A stretch of 64,000 bases of DNA from an uncultured Lachnospiraceae bacterium (GTDB taxonomy: Bacteria > Bacillota > Clostridia > Lachnospirales > Lachnospiraceae), in assembly GCA_900315735.1 (NCBI GenBank), contig ONAD01000010.1, forward strand, positions 30,642 to 94,641, in the 5' to 3' direction. The notes under the pieces are model-generated. The model saw nothing but the letters and a program-made list of their open reading frames with translations, had not been told where the DNA came from and searched no databases. Below are positions 24,690 to 33,359 of this stretch, in pieces (position 1 is the stretch's first letter; each line of letters begins with the position of its first letter). A program made the position numbers and the translations under genes.

Positions 24690-25499
24690 CTATGCTTCTA
24701 TTACAAGGCCGACTTTCAATTGTTCCACCATATCGCCCAATTCCTGCTGTAGAATCCGAAAAGCTCTTCCGCCCGTACAGTGGCCGGTATAAATCTTTTT
24801 TATGCCTGTTGCCTTTATTTTTTCTGCCAACTGCCGAATTTCAGTTTCCTCTTTTTGAAAAATGTGGAAGCCGCCAATCATCATTTTTGCCGGCTTTTCA
24901 AATAGTTGGCTGACCTCATTTATAATATTGTCTGCGCCACCATGCGAACAGCTGTTAAAAATAATAAGACCATCCTCTTCCTCTATGACAAGACTTTGTT
25001 CATGGGCGAAATCGTCCGGTCGCCAATGCCTGCCATCTCTGATATACATTTTATTGGCGGCTCCGATTGCCTCGAGACCTTTTGTCATATGAGGAATCAG
25101 ATATACATTTTGATAAAGTCTGTATTTTCCGGTCACATATTCAATTCTATCCTTCTGTCTGGTCAAGATATGTTTTGGAATTCCAATGTATTTATGAATA
25201 AACCATTTCTTAAAATAGCAATTTTCACCGGTTCCCCTTTGAAGGTAAAATTTCGCATTCTCATTTTCTTCAAAAAATGCCTGCATCCCATTTGCATGGT
25301 CATAATGGGCATGGGACAATACCCCATAATCCACTGCCTCAATATCCTTTCCCAATGCTTTGGCATTTACCAGAAAACGGTTTGATGCACCCGTATCAAG
25401 CAGTATATTTTTTCCTGCCTGTTCGATATAAATGCTCAACCCCCATTCTCCAGTTGCAATTTCCGTTCCTATATTATCTACCAATACAGTTGCTTTCAA
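24690..25499 (-). CDS. MBL-fold metallo-hydrolase
   Basis: Metallo-beta-lactamase fold hydrolase of 269 residues, like the family that includes dihydropterin-ribofuranosyl-aminobenzene phosphate synthases. Metal motif HAHYDH in LSHAHYDHANG, plus FNSCSHGGADN, MIGGFHIF and YTGHCTGG, supply the further ligands. The start TTG at 25497-25499 was chosen because AGGGGGA lies 7 nt upstream and the family sequence begins there; a frame extending 30 codons further has no site. Substrate not readable. Confidence 0.82.
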   Translation of the reverse strand: MKATVLVDNIGTEIATGEWGLSIYIEQAGKNILLDTGASNRFLVNAKALGKDIEAVDYGVLSHAHYDHANGMQAFFEENENAKFYLQRGTGENCYFKKWFIHKYIGIPKHILTRQKDRIEYVTGKYRLYQNVYLIPHMTKGLEAIGAANKMYIRDGRHWRPDDFAHEQSLVIEEEDGLIIFNSCSHGGADNIINEVSQLFEKPAKMMIGGFHIFQKEETEIRQLAEKIKATGIKKIYTGHCTGGRAFRILQQELGDMVEQLKVGLVIEA

Positions 25500-25636
25500 A
25501 TTGAATCCCCCTTTTCTTATCTCATTACTTTTCATTATATCAATTTCCACTATTTCTACAATCATATCCCGGCAGCTTTCTTCATGCAATTTTCCTCATG
25601 AAGCTATCATCCATAGTTGTTTCTCCTGTTTTTGCA

Positions 25637-25667
25637 TTGTCAACTCACAAATTATTGTAGGTTGACA
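25637..25667 (+). promoter_or_regulatory. BirA operator of bioB
   Basis: Inverted repeat TTGTCAAC (25637-25644) and GTTGACA (25661-25667), 16 nt apart, matching the BirA binding site of Firmicutes. The right half contains the -35 box of the bioB promoter, so BirA-biotinyl-AMP would block polymerase. Confidence 0.88.
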
Positions 25668-25690
25668 TTCTATTGATTTTTGTTTATCAT
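25662..25690 (+). promoter_or_regulatory. Sigma-A promoter of bioB
   Basis: TTGACA (25662-25667), 17-nt spacer, TATCAT (25685-25690): a near-consensus promoter. It overlaps the BirA operator at the -35 box. Transcription would start near 25697, about 35 nt before the ATG. Confidence 0.85.
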
Positions 25691-25731
25691 AAAGAACTGT
25701 AAAATTCACACAGATACAAAGGAGACAAACC

Positions 25732-26715
25732 ATGGATGCACTGACACTGGCACAGGAAATTATTGACGGACGACGCATTACAAGAGAGGATGATTTATCC
25801 TTTTTTCTCACCTGCGATTTAAAGGAATTATGCGAAGGAGCCGACAAAATCCGTGCTGCAAGAATCGGAGATAAAGTAGATTTATGTTCTATCATAAACG
25901 GACGAAGCGGACGCTGTCCGGAAGACTGTAAATATTGTGCGCAGTCTGCACATAACCATACCAACTGCGAAGTATATGACTTCCTGCCGGAGGAGGATAT
26001 CATCAAAGCCTGCAAAATGAATGAAAGTGAAGGCGTTGACCGATTTTCTATCGTAACTGCAGGAAAAGCACTGACCGGTCCGGAATTTGAAAAAGCCATT
26101 CACGCCTTTGAAACCATGCATCGGGAATGTAAAATCGATTTATGTGCTTCCATGGGATTTTTAGATGAAGAACAACTGCACCGCCTTCATGAAGCAGGCG
26201 TTACCAGCTATCATCACAATATAGAAACATCACGCCGGAACTTTCCAAATATCTGCACCACCCATACCTACGATATGAAAATTGAAACTTTAAAGAAAGT
26301 AAAAGCTGAAGGCATGTGTGCCTGCTCCGGTGGTATTATCGGAATGGGCGAAACATGGGAAGACCGTCTGGATATGGCAGTTAGTTTAGCTGAACTTGGA
26401 ATTGATTCTATTCCAATCAATGCTTTAATGCCAATCCCGGGAACTCCATTAGAAAATCTCCCGCAGTTAAGCGAAGATGATATTCTGCGTACCATCGCAT
26501 TTTTCCGGTATATCAATCCGGATGCAAATATCCGTCTGGCTGCCGGTCGTGCGCTGCTTACCAATGATGGGGAAACTGCTTTTCAGGCTGGTGCATCTGC
26601 AACCATTACCGGAAATATGCTGACTACTGTTGCCTGTGCTACTATAAGAAGCGACCGAAAATTATTAGAAGATTTAGGCAGGGATGTAACTCCGGATTAC
26701 TGGAAAGAAGCATAG
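25732..26715 (+). CDS. bioB: Biotin synthase BioB
   Basis: Radical-SAM enzyme that inserts sulfur into dethiobiotin. The 327-residue product has the [4Fe-4S] motif CPEDCKYC (Cys62, Cys66, Cys69), YHHNIETS, and GGIIGMGET of the BioB family, and the cluster-binding Arg in NIRLAAGR. AAGGAG precedes the ATG. It stands alone with its own BirA-controlled promoter and terminator; bioA, bioD, bioF and bioY are not nearby, so it may act on scavenged dethiobiotin or with genes elsewhere. Confidence 0.96.
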   Translation: MDALTLAQEIIDGRRITREDDLSFFLTCDLKELCEGADKIRAARIGDKVDLCSIINGRSGRCPEDCKYCAQSAHNHTNCEVYDFLPEEDIIKACKMNESEGVDRFSIVTAGKALTGPEFEKAIHAFETMHRECKIDLCASMGFLDEEQLHRLHEAGVTSYHHNIETSRRNFPNICTTHTYDMKIETLKKVKAEGMCACSGGIIGMGETWEDRLDMAVSLAELGIDSIPINALMPIPGTPLENLPQLSEDDILRTIAFFRYINPDANIRLAAGRALLTNDGETAFQAGASATITGNMLTTVACATIRSDRKLLEDLGRDVTPDYWKEA

Positions 26716-26734
26716 TAGATTCCTTGCAGCCTGC

Positions 26735-26763
26735 AGAACCTGCCACCGGCAGATTCTTACGGA
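26735..26763 (+). repeat. 29-bp palindromic repeat, copy 1
   Basis: Holds AGAACCTGCC-ACC-GGCAGATTCT (an imperfect hairpin) followed by TACGGA. The same 29 bases occur inverted at 29762-29790. Both copies lie between a stop codon and that gene's terminator. Confidence 0.85.
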
Positions 26764-26778
26764 TACCTGATAATATAA

Positions 26779-26816
26779 AAAAGGAAGCCATTCCATCGGA
26801 ACAGCTTCCTTTTTTA
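26779..26816 (+). terminator. Terminator of bioB
   Basis: Inverted repeat AAAAGGAAGC/GCTTCCTTTT with an inner TTCC/GGAA pair, then TTTTAT. It is 63 nt after the bioB stop and could also act in the other direction. Confidence 0.85.
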
Positions 26817-26860
26817 TACGGGTAGCCCGCAAAATGTTTTCTCGCGTTTACACGTTTTTC

Positions 26861-27022
26861 CTATACCTGTATCCGGTCTGCAATTTCATTTCCCATTGCA
26901 AATCTGCTTTCTTTTGCCCCAATAATTACATAGTCACGCATTTTCTGGATGAGCTGTATGCGTTCCCCCTCATCTACAGAGTGGCTATGCAAGAAATCAA
27001 GCACTTCCGGCTGACCAAACAT
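26861..27022 (-). pseudogene. Short coding remnant or small gene after the dipeptidase
   Basis: On the minus strand a frame with coding-like residues (PGETYTIQWMFGQPEVLDFL, then EGERIQLIQKMRDYVIIGAK, NEIADRIQV) runs from inside the dipeptidase end to 26861. The only ATG gives 53 residues. No ribosome site fits it, and no start exists further up, so it is more likely the 3' remnant of a lost gene. I do not recognise the family. Confidence 0.4.
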
Positions 27023-27063
27023 CCACTGAATGGTATAGGTTTCACCTGGTGTTGCTTTCTTCG

Positions 27064-28560
27064 TTATGCATCTGAACGTGAATATGCATTTTTCATCTGA
27101 CTGCTCAATTCAAACAGTACCTTATTCAAAGTATCCTGTGTCTCTTTCTTAAGCATTTCTGCAATTGCATCATTTGCCCGCTGCATCAGTTTCTGTCTGT
27201 TTGCTGTGTCCTTTTCTTCTGCCAGAAGGGCATCATAGGTATGCAGCAGTTCCCGTCCCTTTGCCATAACATGCATCTGGTAGCGTTCAATGTGAAACAG
27301 GGAGCTGCGGTAAGAAGCATCTGCCATGGCAGCAATCATGCGGCTTGCCCAGTAGAAATTGTCTGTGGAAACTTCTCCTGTGGTATTGGATACATATTCC
27401 GGTGTTGTCTCAACTTCACCGTAAAACGGAACCAGCACATTAAATGCATTGGATGCAAATGCTACCCACTGTATGATACTTCCTGTATTTTCGGTAATGT
27501 CTGCCTGCTCCGACCGCATTTCAATGACAGAAAGAAAATCATTCCGGTTGACTCCGATGGAACGGAATGCGCCCTTCATGGATTTCTCTCCATAAGAACC
27601 ATATGGGTCATAAGGTGTTCCCTGAAAATGTGCGGACAGGACATATTTTACATCTTCGATCGTTACCTTTTTCTCCGGTTTTAAGCACCATGGAATATCA
27701 TCGGATGCCGGCGTATAATCTGCCTGCTCGCCATCCCATTTATAAGTATGTGGATTCAGATAACGCTCCATAAACCAGGCTCTTGGTGTATTGTATACAT
27801 GGTCAGAATCATCATGGGAACCAAAGGCATCTCTCGGATTTAAGCTGCCATCCAAAGAAAGATTCAGATGATTTTCTTCAATAAATTCCCGCAAATCCTT
27901 TGAGCACATATAGTTCTTCTGTGTGGTAAGGGCATCCTCTAAATCAAAGGTATCAAGTCCCAACTGGTTTGGCATTACCACATAAACATCATCCGGCACT
28001 CTTCTTGCCATCCAGTGATGTCCGCCAATGGTCTCAAGCCACCAGATTTCATCCTTATCTTGAAATGCAATTCCATTCATCTCATAAGTTCCATACTGTT
28101 CCAATAAACTGCCCAGACGAACGACTCCTTCTCTTGCACTGTGAATATACGGAAGCACAATGTATACAATATCCTCTTCTCCAATGCCACCGATAATTTC
28201 TTCTCTGCCGTCCTCTGCCGAATGATATGTCACCAGAGGATCTGCTCCTAAGACACGGGGATTGGAAGTTATGGTTTCTGTTGCAGTCATGGCAACCTTC
28301 GCCTCATTGACTCCACAGGCAGCCCAGACACCTTCCCCATCTACCGCATTTGGCATTGCTGTGTAACGCATCGGATGCTCCGGCAATTCTATTTTCACAT
28401 GAGATAATACGGACTGATAGGTTGTCGGCTGTTCTTCTGGATGAATCACTACATATTTCTTTGGTGTAAAATGTCCGGCACCGGAATCATCATTTCGTGC
28501 AATTATGGTTGCTCCATTATAAGAAGCTTTTTTCCCTACTAAAATAGTTGTACATGGCAT
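27064..28560 (-). CDS. pepD: C69-family dipeptidase
   Basis: Ntn-hydrolase dipeptidase of the PepDA/U34 (C69) family. The 498-residue product begins MPCTTILVGKKAS, the Cys being the N-terminal nucleophile once processed, then GATIIARNDDSG, the typical family start. EGVWAACGVNEAKVAMTATE and ARDGV-like segments follow. No signal peptide is visible, so it is probably cytosolic and hydrolyses dipeptides from peptide uptake. Monocistronic or followed by the short remnant. Confidence 0.9.
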   Translation of the reverse strand: MPCTTILVGKKASYNGATIIARNDDSGAGHFTPKKYVVIHPEEQPTTYQSVLSHVKIELPEHPMRYTAMPNAVDGEGVWAACGVNEAKVAMTATETITSNPRVLGADPLVTYHSAEDGREEIIGGIGEEDIVYIVLPYIHSAREGVVRLGSLLEQYGTYEMNGIAFQDKDEIWWLETIGGHHWMARRVPDDVYVVMPNQLGLDTFDLEDALTTQKNYMCSKDLREFIEENHLNLSLDGSLNPRDAFGSHDDSDHVYNTPRAWFMERYLNPHTYKWDGEQADYTPASDDIPWCLKPEKKVTIEDVKYVLSAHFQGTPYDPYGSYGEKSMKGAFRSIGVNRNDFLSVIEMRSEQADITENTGSIIQWVAFASNAFNVLVPFYGEVETTPEYVSNTTGEVSTDNFYWASRMIAAMADASYRSSLFHIERYQMHVMAKGRELLHTYDALLAEEKDTANRQKLMQRANDAIAEMLKKETQDTLNKVLFELSSQMKNAYSRSDA

Positions 28561-28600
28561 ATCTGCTCTACCTCTTTTCCTGTTTCATCAAATTCTATTT

Positions 28601-29530
28601 CTAACGATAGCCCATCTTCGTCTCATAATTTACGATGGTATCCTCATTGGTTCTCTCTATCTCTGATAACATATCTTCTTTGAAATCGTCCGGTTCAATC
28701 GTTCCGTTGTACCAGGATTTTCCATTGAAATATTCCTGTAGTCCTTCATCTAAGAATTTTCTTCCATGTCTTGCATAGATTTCATTTCTGGCAATCCGGA
28801 GGTCCTCCTGCGTCAGATTCTCCAAATCAGCTTCCGTCAATAATCGGCTGGCACTCTCCGGAAGAATATATTCTGCACTATCTTCTCCAACTGCTCCGTC
28901 TGTTCCCATGTCTTCCTTTCCGGTTGTATCTTCTTTATTTATAACTTCTGAAGTTTTCTCCGATGCATCCTGCTGTCCGGTCACCTTCTCCGTATCTGTC
29001 AGCTCGGTAGACGTTTCCGTCTCTGTGGTCGACTCCGTTGTAACCACCGGTTTATCGGTAATATCATCCTGCTTTTCCAGCTGATTGCCCTTAATAAATA
29101 GCAATACAATAATCGCTATCAGGATAATAATAAGAACAGCTGCCCCGATTAATAAATATACCATGGCACCGGAACCGGATTTCTTCTCATTATCATTCTT
29201 ATTTGATATTTTTTCACTGTTCTTTGGTTTTGTTACTTTCTCATTCTTTTTTTGCTGTGGCTGTGATACCGGGCTTGCCTGTCTTACCGGGGTCTGTGTC
29301 TGCTGCTGTGTCTGAGCCTGCTGCGGTACTGAGCTTCTCTGCGGTGCCGGAGCCTGCTGCGGTACTGAGTTTCTCTGCGGTTCCGGAGTCGGTTGATTTA
29401 CCGGTGCTTTCTGCGGTGTCGGATTTGGCTGGTTTGCTCCCGGTCTGAATGGTGTTTCTACTTTCGTTCCGCATTTGGTACAGAATTTTGCATTTACCGG
29501 TAATTCATTTCCACATTTCGTACAAAACAT
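28601..29530 (-). CDS. Zinc-ribbon, membrane, YARHG-domain protein
   Basis: A 309-residue protein built as sensors of this clade often are. It has an N-terminal zinc ribbon (FCTKCGNELPVNAKFCTKCG), a Pro/Gln-rich linker with repeats of the type PQQAPAPQRSSV (about 30-100) and one membrane helix (YLLIGAAVLIIILIAIIVLL, about 130-150). A Thr/Glu-rich stalk outside is followed by a C-terminal YARHG domain (RIARNEIYARHGRKF, then WYNGTIEPDDF). The YARHG domain is thought to act at the cell wall; its role is unknown. Confidence 0.82.
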   Translation of the reverse strand: MFCTKCGNELPVNAKFCTKCGTKVETPFRPGANQPNPTPQKAPVNQPTPEPQRNSVPQQAPAPQRSSVPQQAQTQQQTQTPVRQASPVSQPQQKKNEKVTKPKNSEKISNKNDNEKKSGSGAMVYLLIGAAVLIIILIAIIVLLFIKGNQLEKQDDITDKPVVTTESTTETETSTELTDTEKVTGQQDASEKTSEVINKEDTTGKEDMGTDGAVGEDSAEYILPESASRLLTEADLENLTQEDLRIARNEIYARHGRKFLDEGLQEYFNGKSWYNGTIEPDDFKEDMLSEIERTNEDTIVNYETKMGYR

Positions 29531-29642
29531 TTTCTTTCCTCTTTTCTATTATCTTATGTTTCTTTTGTTTCGATTTTTCAAAGTATTTTTATTATAAATT
29601 CTATCGAATAAAAATGCAATTCCGGGGAACTGCATACCCACA

Positions 29643-29703
29643 AGAAACACGCTTTGCAAGTTACTCCCGTAAACTACGAGAAACACTCTTTGCGCGTTTC
29701 TCG
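29643..29703. repeat. Two copies of a short dispersed palindromic repeat
   Basis: 29643-29666 and 29677-29703 share AGAAACAC(G/T)CTTTGC(A/G)(A/C)GTTNCTC; the second is a hairpin with 8-bp arms CGAGAAAC/GTTTCTCG. Related copies lie at 37271-37305 and 51435-51463. The copies at 29671, 37271 and 51433 are preceded by AACTAC. The gap 29531-29810 holds nothing else but the terminator and the 29-bp repeat. Confidence 0.6.
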
Positions 29704-29708
29704 CGTAA

Positions 29709-29746
29709 AAAATGCGGGATACCGATTTTCTGTTCCGTATCCCGCA
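29709..29746 (-). terminator. Terminator of the first NhaC antiporter gene
   Basis: Inverted repeat TGCGGGATAC/GTATCCCGCA with a 14-nt loop, then TTTTTTACG on the minus strand. Confidence 0.85.
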
Positions 29747-29761
29747 CTATATTGCCAATCC

Positions 29762-29790
29762 TCCGTAAGAATCTGCCGGTGGCAGGTTCT
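29762..29790 (-). repeat. 29-bp palindromic repeat, copy 2
   Basis: Exact inverted copy of 26735-26763, again between a stop codon (antiporter, 29811) and its terminator. Confidence 0.85.
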
Positions 29791-29810
29791 ATAGGTTTCT
29801 CTTGTTCTTT

Positions 29811-31481
29811 CTAAATTTCTTCCCGTCCTGTTCTGGAACGAATTACAAATAATACGCCAATTAATACTACAATACAAACCGGAAGTGCCAGCCATGAAAT
29901 TCCTGCCAGTCCTACTGCCTGCAGAATACCAATCAGGAAATAGCCCAGTAAGCAGACTGCCGCAACAGTCAATGCATACGGAAGCTGTGTAGATACATGA
30001 TTAACATGCTCACAATGTCCACCGGCAGATGCCATAATCGTCGTATCTGAAATCGGTGAGCAGTGGTCTCCGCAAACAGCTCCTGCCAGACAGGATGCAA
30101 TGGAAATGACCATCATTTGTCCGCTTGGGAATACACCAAGTACAATCGGAATCAGAATACTGAATGTTCCCCAGGAGGTTCCGGTTGCAAATGCCAAGAA
30201 TGCTGCTACCAGGAAAATAATCATTGGCAGGAAGCCCTGCATTGCATTTGCTGAATTTGCTACCAAATCAGCTACAAATACTTTTGCTCCTAAGAGATTG
30301 GTCATTCCAGATAAAGTCCATGCCATGGTCAGAATCAGAATCGGAGCAATCATTGCCTTAAATCCTTCCGGAATACATTCGGTAAATTCCTTAAAGGTTA
30401 ATACGTCACGCATCATATAATAGATAAAAGTAAATACCAGTGTTACTGCACCGCCAAGAACCAGTCCGACGGAAGCATCACAGCCGGAGAACGCCTCTAC
30501 AAAAGAAGTTCCGCTGAAAAAGCCGCCGGTATAAATCATGGCTACGATACAGCTTATAATCAATATAGCTACCGGAAGAATTAAATCCAGTACGTGAGAA
30601 TTTTCTTTTACGACTTCCTCTTCGTTATCTTCATATGGTCTTCCCGGTGTAGTAAATAAGTCGCCTTTGATTGCATTCATTTCATGGGTTTTCATCGGTC
30701 CGAAATCCACACGTAAAAGAGTAACTCCGATTAACATTACCAGGGTCAACAATGCATATAAGTTAAACGGAATCGTCTGGATAAATACCGCAAAACCATT
30801 GATTCCGGAATCTGCCGGAACAGAAGAAGTAACTGCTGCTGCCCAGGAGCTGATTGGTGCAATGATACATACCGGTGCTGCCGTTGCATCAATAATATAA
30901 GATAATTTTGCACGGGACACCTTGTGCCGGTCTGTAACCGGACGCATTACGCTTCCTACGGTCAGACAGTTAAAGTAATCATCTACGAAAATCAATACAC
31001 CTAGAATCATAACGGAAATCTGCGCTCCGATTCTGGTCTTAATATGTTTCGATGCCCATTTTCCGAATGCGGCAGAACCACCTGCCCGGTTAAGAAGGGA
31101 TACCAAAATGCCAAGCATTACAAGGAATACTAAAATGCCCACATTCCATGCATCTGCAAGCTTGTATACCATACCGCCTTCTTCCTGGAAGAAAATAGTA
31201 TTCAACATTAACTCAAGGTTAAAGTTGGAATACAGTAAACCACCTACAATAATTCCTGCCAGAAGTGAGGTATATACCTCTTTGGTAATCAATGCCAGTC
31301 CGATTGCAATAACCGGTGGAAGCAAAGATAAAATCGTTGCATAAGCTTTGCACTGATAGCTGTCAACATCAGCGATTGTTCCCGGTGTCTGGCTTGTTAC
31401 GACCATAAGTATTACGATAATCGCAATAAATACCAGCATACCAATCTGTTTTCTCTTCATTTTCACTGTTTTCGTCTCCAT
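29811..31481 (-). CDS. NhaC-family Na+/H+ antiporter
   Basis: Membrane antiporter of 556 residues with about 11-12 helices. NhaC-family marks: LGILVSLLNRAGGSAAFGKW, IFVDDYFNCLTVGSVMRPVT (the Asp-Asp pair), IIAPISSWAAAVT, FATGTSWGTFSI and CGDHCSPISDTTIMASAGG. Members move Na+ out for H+ or swap organic ions; which one is not readable. It lies 23 nt after rsmH in the thrH-rsmH row. The ribosome site before the first ATG is weak. Confidence 0.88.
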   Translation of the reverse strand: METKTVKMKRKQIGMLVFIAIIVILMVVTSQTPGTIADVDSYQCKAYATILSLLPPVIAIGLALITKEVYTSLLAGIIVGGLLYSNFNLELMLNTIFFQEEGGMVYKLADAWNVGILVFLVMLGILVSLLNRAGGSAAFGKWASKHIKTRIGAQISVMILGVLIFVDDYFNCLTVGSVMRPVTDRHKVSRAKLSYIIDATAAPVCIIAPISSWAAAVTSSVPADSGINGFAVFIQTIPFNLYALLTLVMLIGVTLLRVDFGPMKTHEMNAIKGDLFTTPGRPYEDNEEEVVKENSHVLDLILPVAILIISCIVAMIYTGGFFSGTSFVEAFSGCDASVGLVLGGAVTLVFTFIYYMMRDVLTFKEFTECIPEGFKAMIAPILILTMAWTLSGMTNLLGAKVFVADLVANSANAMQGFLPMIIFLVAAFLAFATGTSWGTFSILIPIVLGVFPSGQMMVISIASCLAGAVCGDHCSPISDTTIMASAGGHCEHVNHVSTQLPYALTVAAVCLLGYFLIGILQAVGLAGISWLALPVCIVVLIGVLFVIRSRTGREEI

Positions 31482-31504
31482 CTCATTGTATTTTTCAAAA
31501 TAAC

Positions 31505-32560
31505 CTACTCTGCCTTAATTGCCCAGCGCATCTTGGTAGAACGTGCCCGTCCGTTCTGCGCACACTCCTGTGCAGATGGGCGGATTACGTCTTTGGCATA
31601 ATCGGCATAAATGCCTGCCCGATAGCCTTCTTTTAATGCTTTCTTTACTAACTTGTCTTCTCCGGAATGGAAGGTTAAGATTGCAGCTCTTCCGCCCGGC
31701 TTCAATGCATCCGGCAGTTTCTCCATAAATTCATACAACACTTCAAATTCACGGTTCACATCGATACGAAGTGCCTGAAATGTTCGCTGACAGGTCTTTT
31801 TTATCGTATCCTTCTTCTCCTTTTCCGGCAGAAAATCAAGTGTTTTTTCAATGATATTCCGTAACTTTGTAGTGGTATCAATCCGGTTGCCTTTGCGAAT
31901 CTCATCAGTAATGGCTTTTGCCAGTTCCTCACAGTATGGTTCATCGGAATTCTCATAGAGCATTCCCGCCAGTTCATCCTTCGTAATGGTATCTAAGCGT
32001 TCTGCTGCACTGATTCCGGCTTCCTGATTCAGCCGCAAATCCAGCGGTCCGTCCACCTTAAAGGAAAATCCACGTTTTGGATTATCAATCTGCATGGAAG
32101 ATACACCTAGATCTGCCAGAATAAAATCAAAGCCGCCCACTTCTTTTGCAATTTCATCTATCGTGCAGAAATTCTGCAGCCGTATCGTCAGAATATCTTC
32201 CCCAAAGCCAGCCTCTTCTAACCGTTTTCTTGTCTTGGCAGATTCCTCCGGGTCTACATCCGTTGCATAGATATGTCCCTGCCCTTTTAAACACTGCAGC
32301 ATGGCTTTCGTATGTCCGCCATATCCCAAGGTCGCATCAAAGCCGATTTCTCCCGGCTGAATATTTAAGAAATCCAAAATCTCATTTACCATGATGGAAA
32401 TGTGCATTCCGGCAGGAGTATTTCCCTTCTTAATGACATGTTCAATGGTATCTTTATATTTTTCCGGCTGAAGTTCTTTATACTTTTCTTCGAATTTCTT
32501 CGGATATTTTCCACTGTAACGCACCCGGCGTTTGTGGGTTGTCTGGTTTTCCTCTGCCAT
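31505..32560 (-). CDS. rsmH: 16S rRNA m4C1402 methyltransferase RsmH-type
   Basis: SAM-dependent methyltransferase of the RsmH/MraW family, 351 residues. Motif I GFDATLGYGGHTKAML, then IYATDVDPE, FDFILADLGVSSMQID, and the RsmH signatures RTFQALRIDVNREFEVL and GGRAAILTFHSGEDKLVKKA. It has an N-terminal extension of about 45 basic residues. It is not in a division/cell-wall cluster, so it may be a second copy or a moved gene. It lies 2 nt after thrH. Confidence 0.88.
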   Translation of the reverse strand: MAEENQTTHKRRVRYSGKYPKKFEEKYKELQPEKYKDTIEHVIKKGNTPAGMHISIMVNEILDFLNIQPGEIGFDATLGYGGHTKAMLQCLKGQGHIYATDVDPEESAKTRKRLEEAGFGEDILTIRLQNFCTIDEIAKEVGGFDFILADLGVSSMQIDNPKRGFSFKVDGPLDLRLNQEAGISAAERLDTITKDELAGMLYENSDEPYCEELAKAITDEIRKGNRIDTTTKLRNIIEKTLDFLPEKEKKDTIKKTCQRTFQALRIDVNREFEVLYEFMEKLPDALKPGGRAAILTFHSGEDKLVKKALKEGYRAGIYADYAKDVIRPSAQECAQNGRARSTKMRWAIKAE

Positions 32561-32562
32561 AA

Positions 32563-33168
32563 TTAAAGAGCCTTCTTGATTGCTTCCATTAATTCATCAT
32601 AAGTTTCAAATGCAGGAAGCTCCGGATGGTCTTTCTTAATCTGCTCTGTACTGCGGAATAAGAATCCTGCTTTACTTGCCTCAATCATGCCAAGGTCATT
32701 GTGGCTGTCTCCGCTGGCAATGGTCTGATAACCAATGGACTGTAATGCTTTTACCGTAGTCAGCTTGGAATTTTCAATTCTCATCTTAAATCCGGTAATT
32801 TCACCGTCCTCTGCTACTTCCAGAGAGTTGCAGAAAATAGTCGGCCAGCCTAATTTCTTCATCAGAGGTCCTGCAAACTGGGTAAAGGTATCACTGATGA
32901 TGATAACCTGTGTCATGGAACGAAGTTCATCTAAGAACTCTTTTGCTCCCGGCATCGGGTCGATTTTTGCGATGGTTTCCTGAATCTCTTTTAATCCAAG
33001 TCCATGTTCCTTTAAGATGCCAAGTCTCCATTTCATTAATTTATCATAATCCGGTTCGTCTCTTGTAGTTCTCTTTAATTCAGGGATTCCGCTTGCTTCT
33101 GCAAATGCTATCCAGATTTCCGGTACTAATACTCCCTCCAGGTCAAGGCATACAATGTTCATGTCCAT
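32563..33168 (-). CDS. thrH: Phosphoserine/homoserine phosphotransferase ThrH
   Basis: HAD-family enzyme that removes phosphate from phosphoserine and can pass it to homoserine, as shown for the Pseudomonas ThrH. The 201-residue product keeps the ThrH start NIVCLDLEGVLVPEIWIAFA (HAD motif I), RDEPDYDKLMKWRL, ISDTF (motif II) and GDSHNDLGMI (motif IV). The ATG at 33166-33168 was chosen for GGAGGATTAATT upstream. Cytosolic Ser/Thr metabolism. First gene of thrH-rsmH-nhaC. Confidence 0.9.
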   Translation of the reverse strand: MDMNIVCLDLEGVLVPEIWIAFAEASGIPELKRTTRDEPDYDKLMKWRLGILKEHGLGLKEIQETIAKIDPMPGAKEFLDELRSMTQVIIISDTFTQFAGPLMKKLGWPTIFCNSLEVAEDGEITGFKMRIENSKLTTVKALQSIGYQTIASGDSHNDLGMIEASKAGFLFRSTEQIKKDHPELPAFETYDELMEAIKKAL

Positions 33169-33306
33169 AATTAATCCTCCATACAAACAAAATTAATTCA
33201 ACAAATTACTTCCCTAAAGTATACCTTATTATGAATAAAAGCACAAGAAAGAACCTCATTTTTCAGGAAATCAAAGCTTTTCTCATAGCCAACAATGGAT
33301 AAACTA

Positions 33307-33315
33307 TGCTATAAT
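33307..33315 (+). promoter_or_regulatory. Extended -10 promoter of the diguanylate cyclase gene
   Basis: TGC-TATAAT at 33307-33315, an extended -10 box without a clear -35, 45 nt before the ATG. AGGAGG follows before the start codon. Confidence 0.55.
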
Positions 33316-33359
33316 TGGTTGATATGTGACTTTTTTATCACTTTCAGGAGGTCCACGAT

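Noticed and set aside
26834..27100. 88-residue plus-strand frame after bioB
   Set aside because: It lies opposite a minus-strand frame with better protein content and has no ribosome site.
29643..29703. Two spaced repeats as a short CRISPR array
   Set aside because: Only two diverged copies 10 nt apart, no equal spacers, no cas genes; they belong to a dispersed repeat family.
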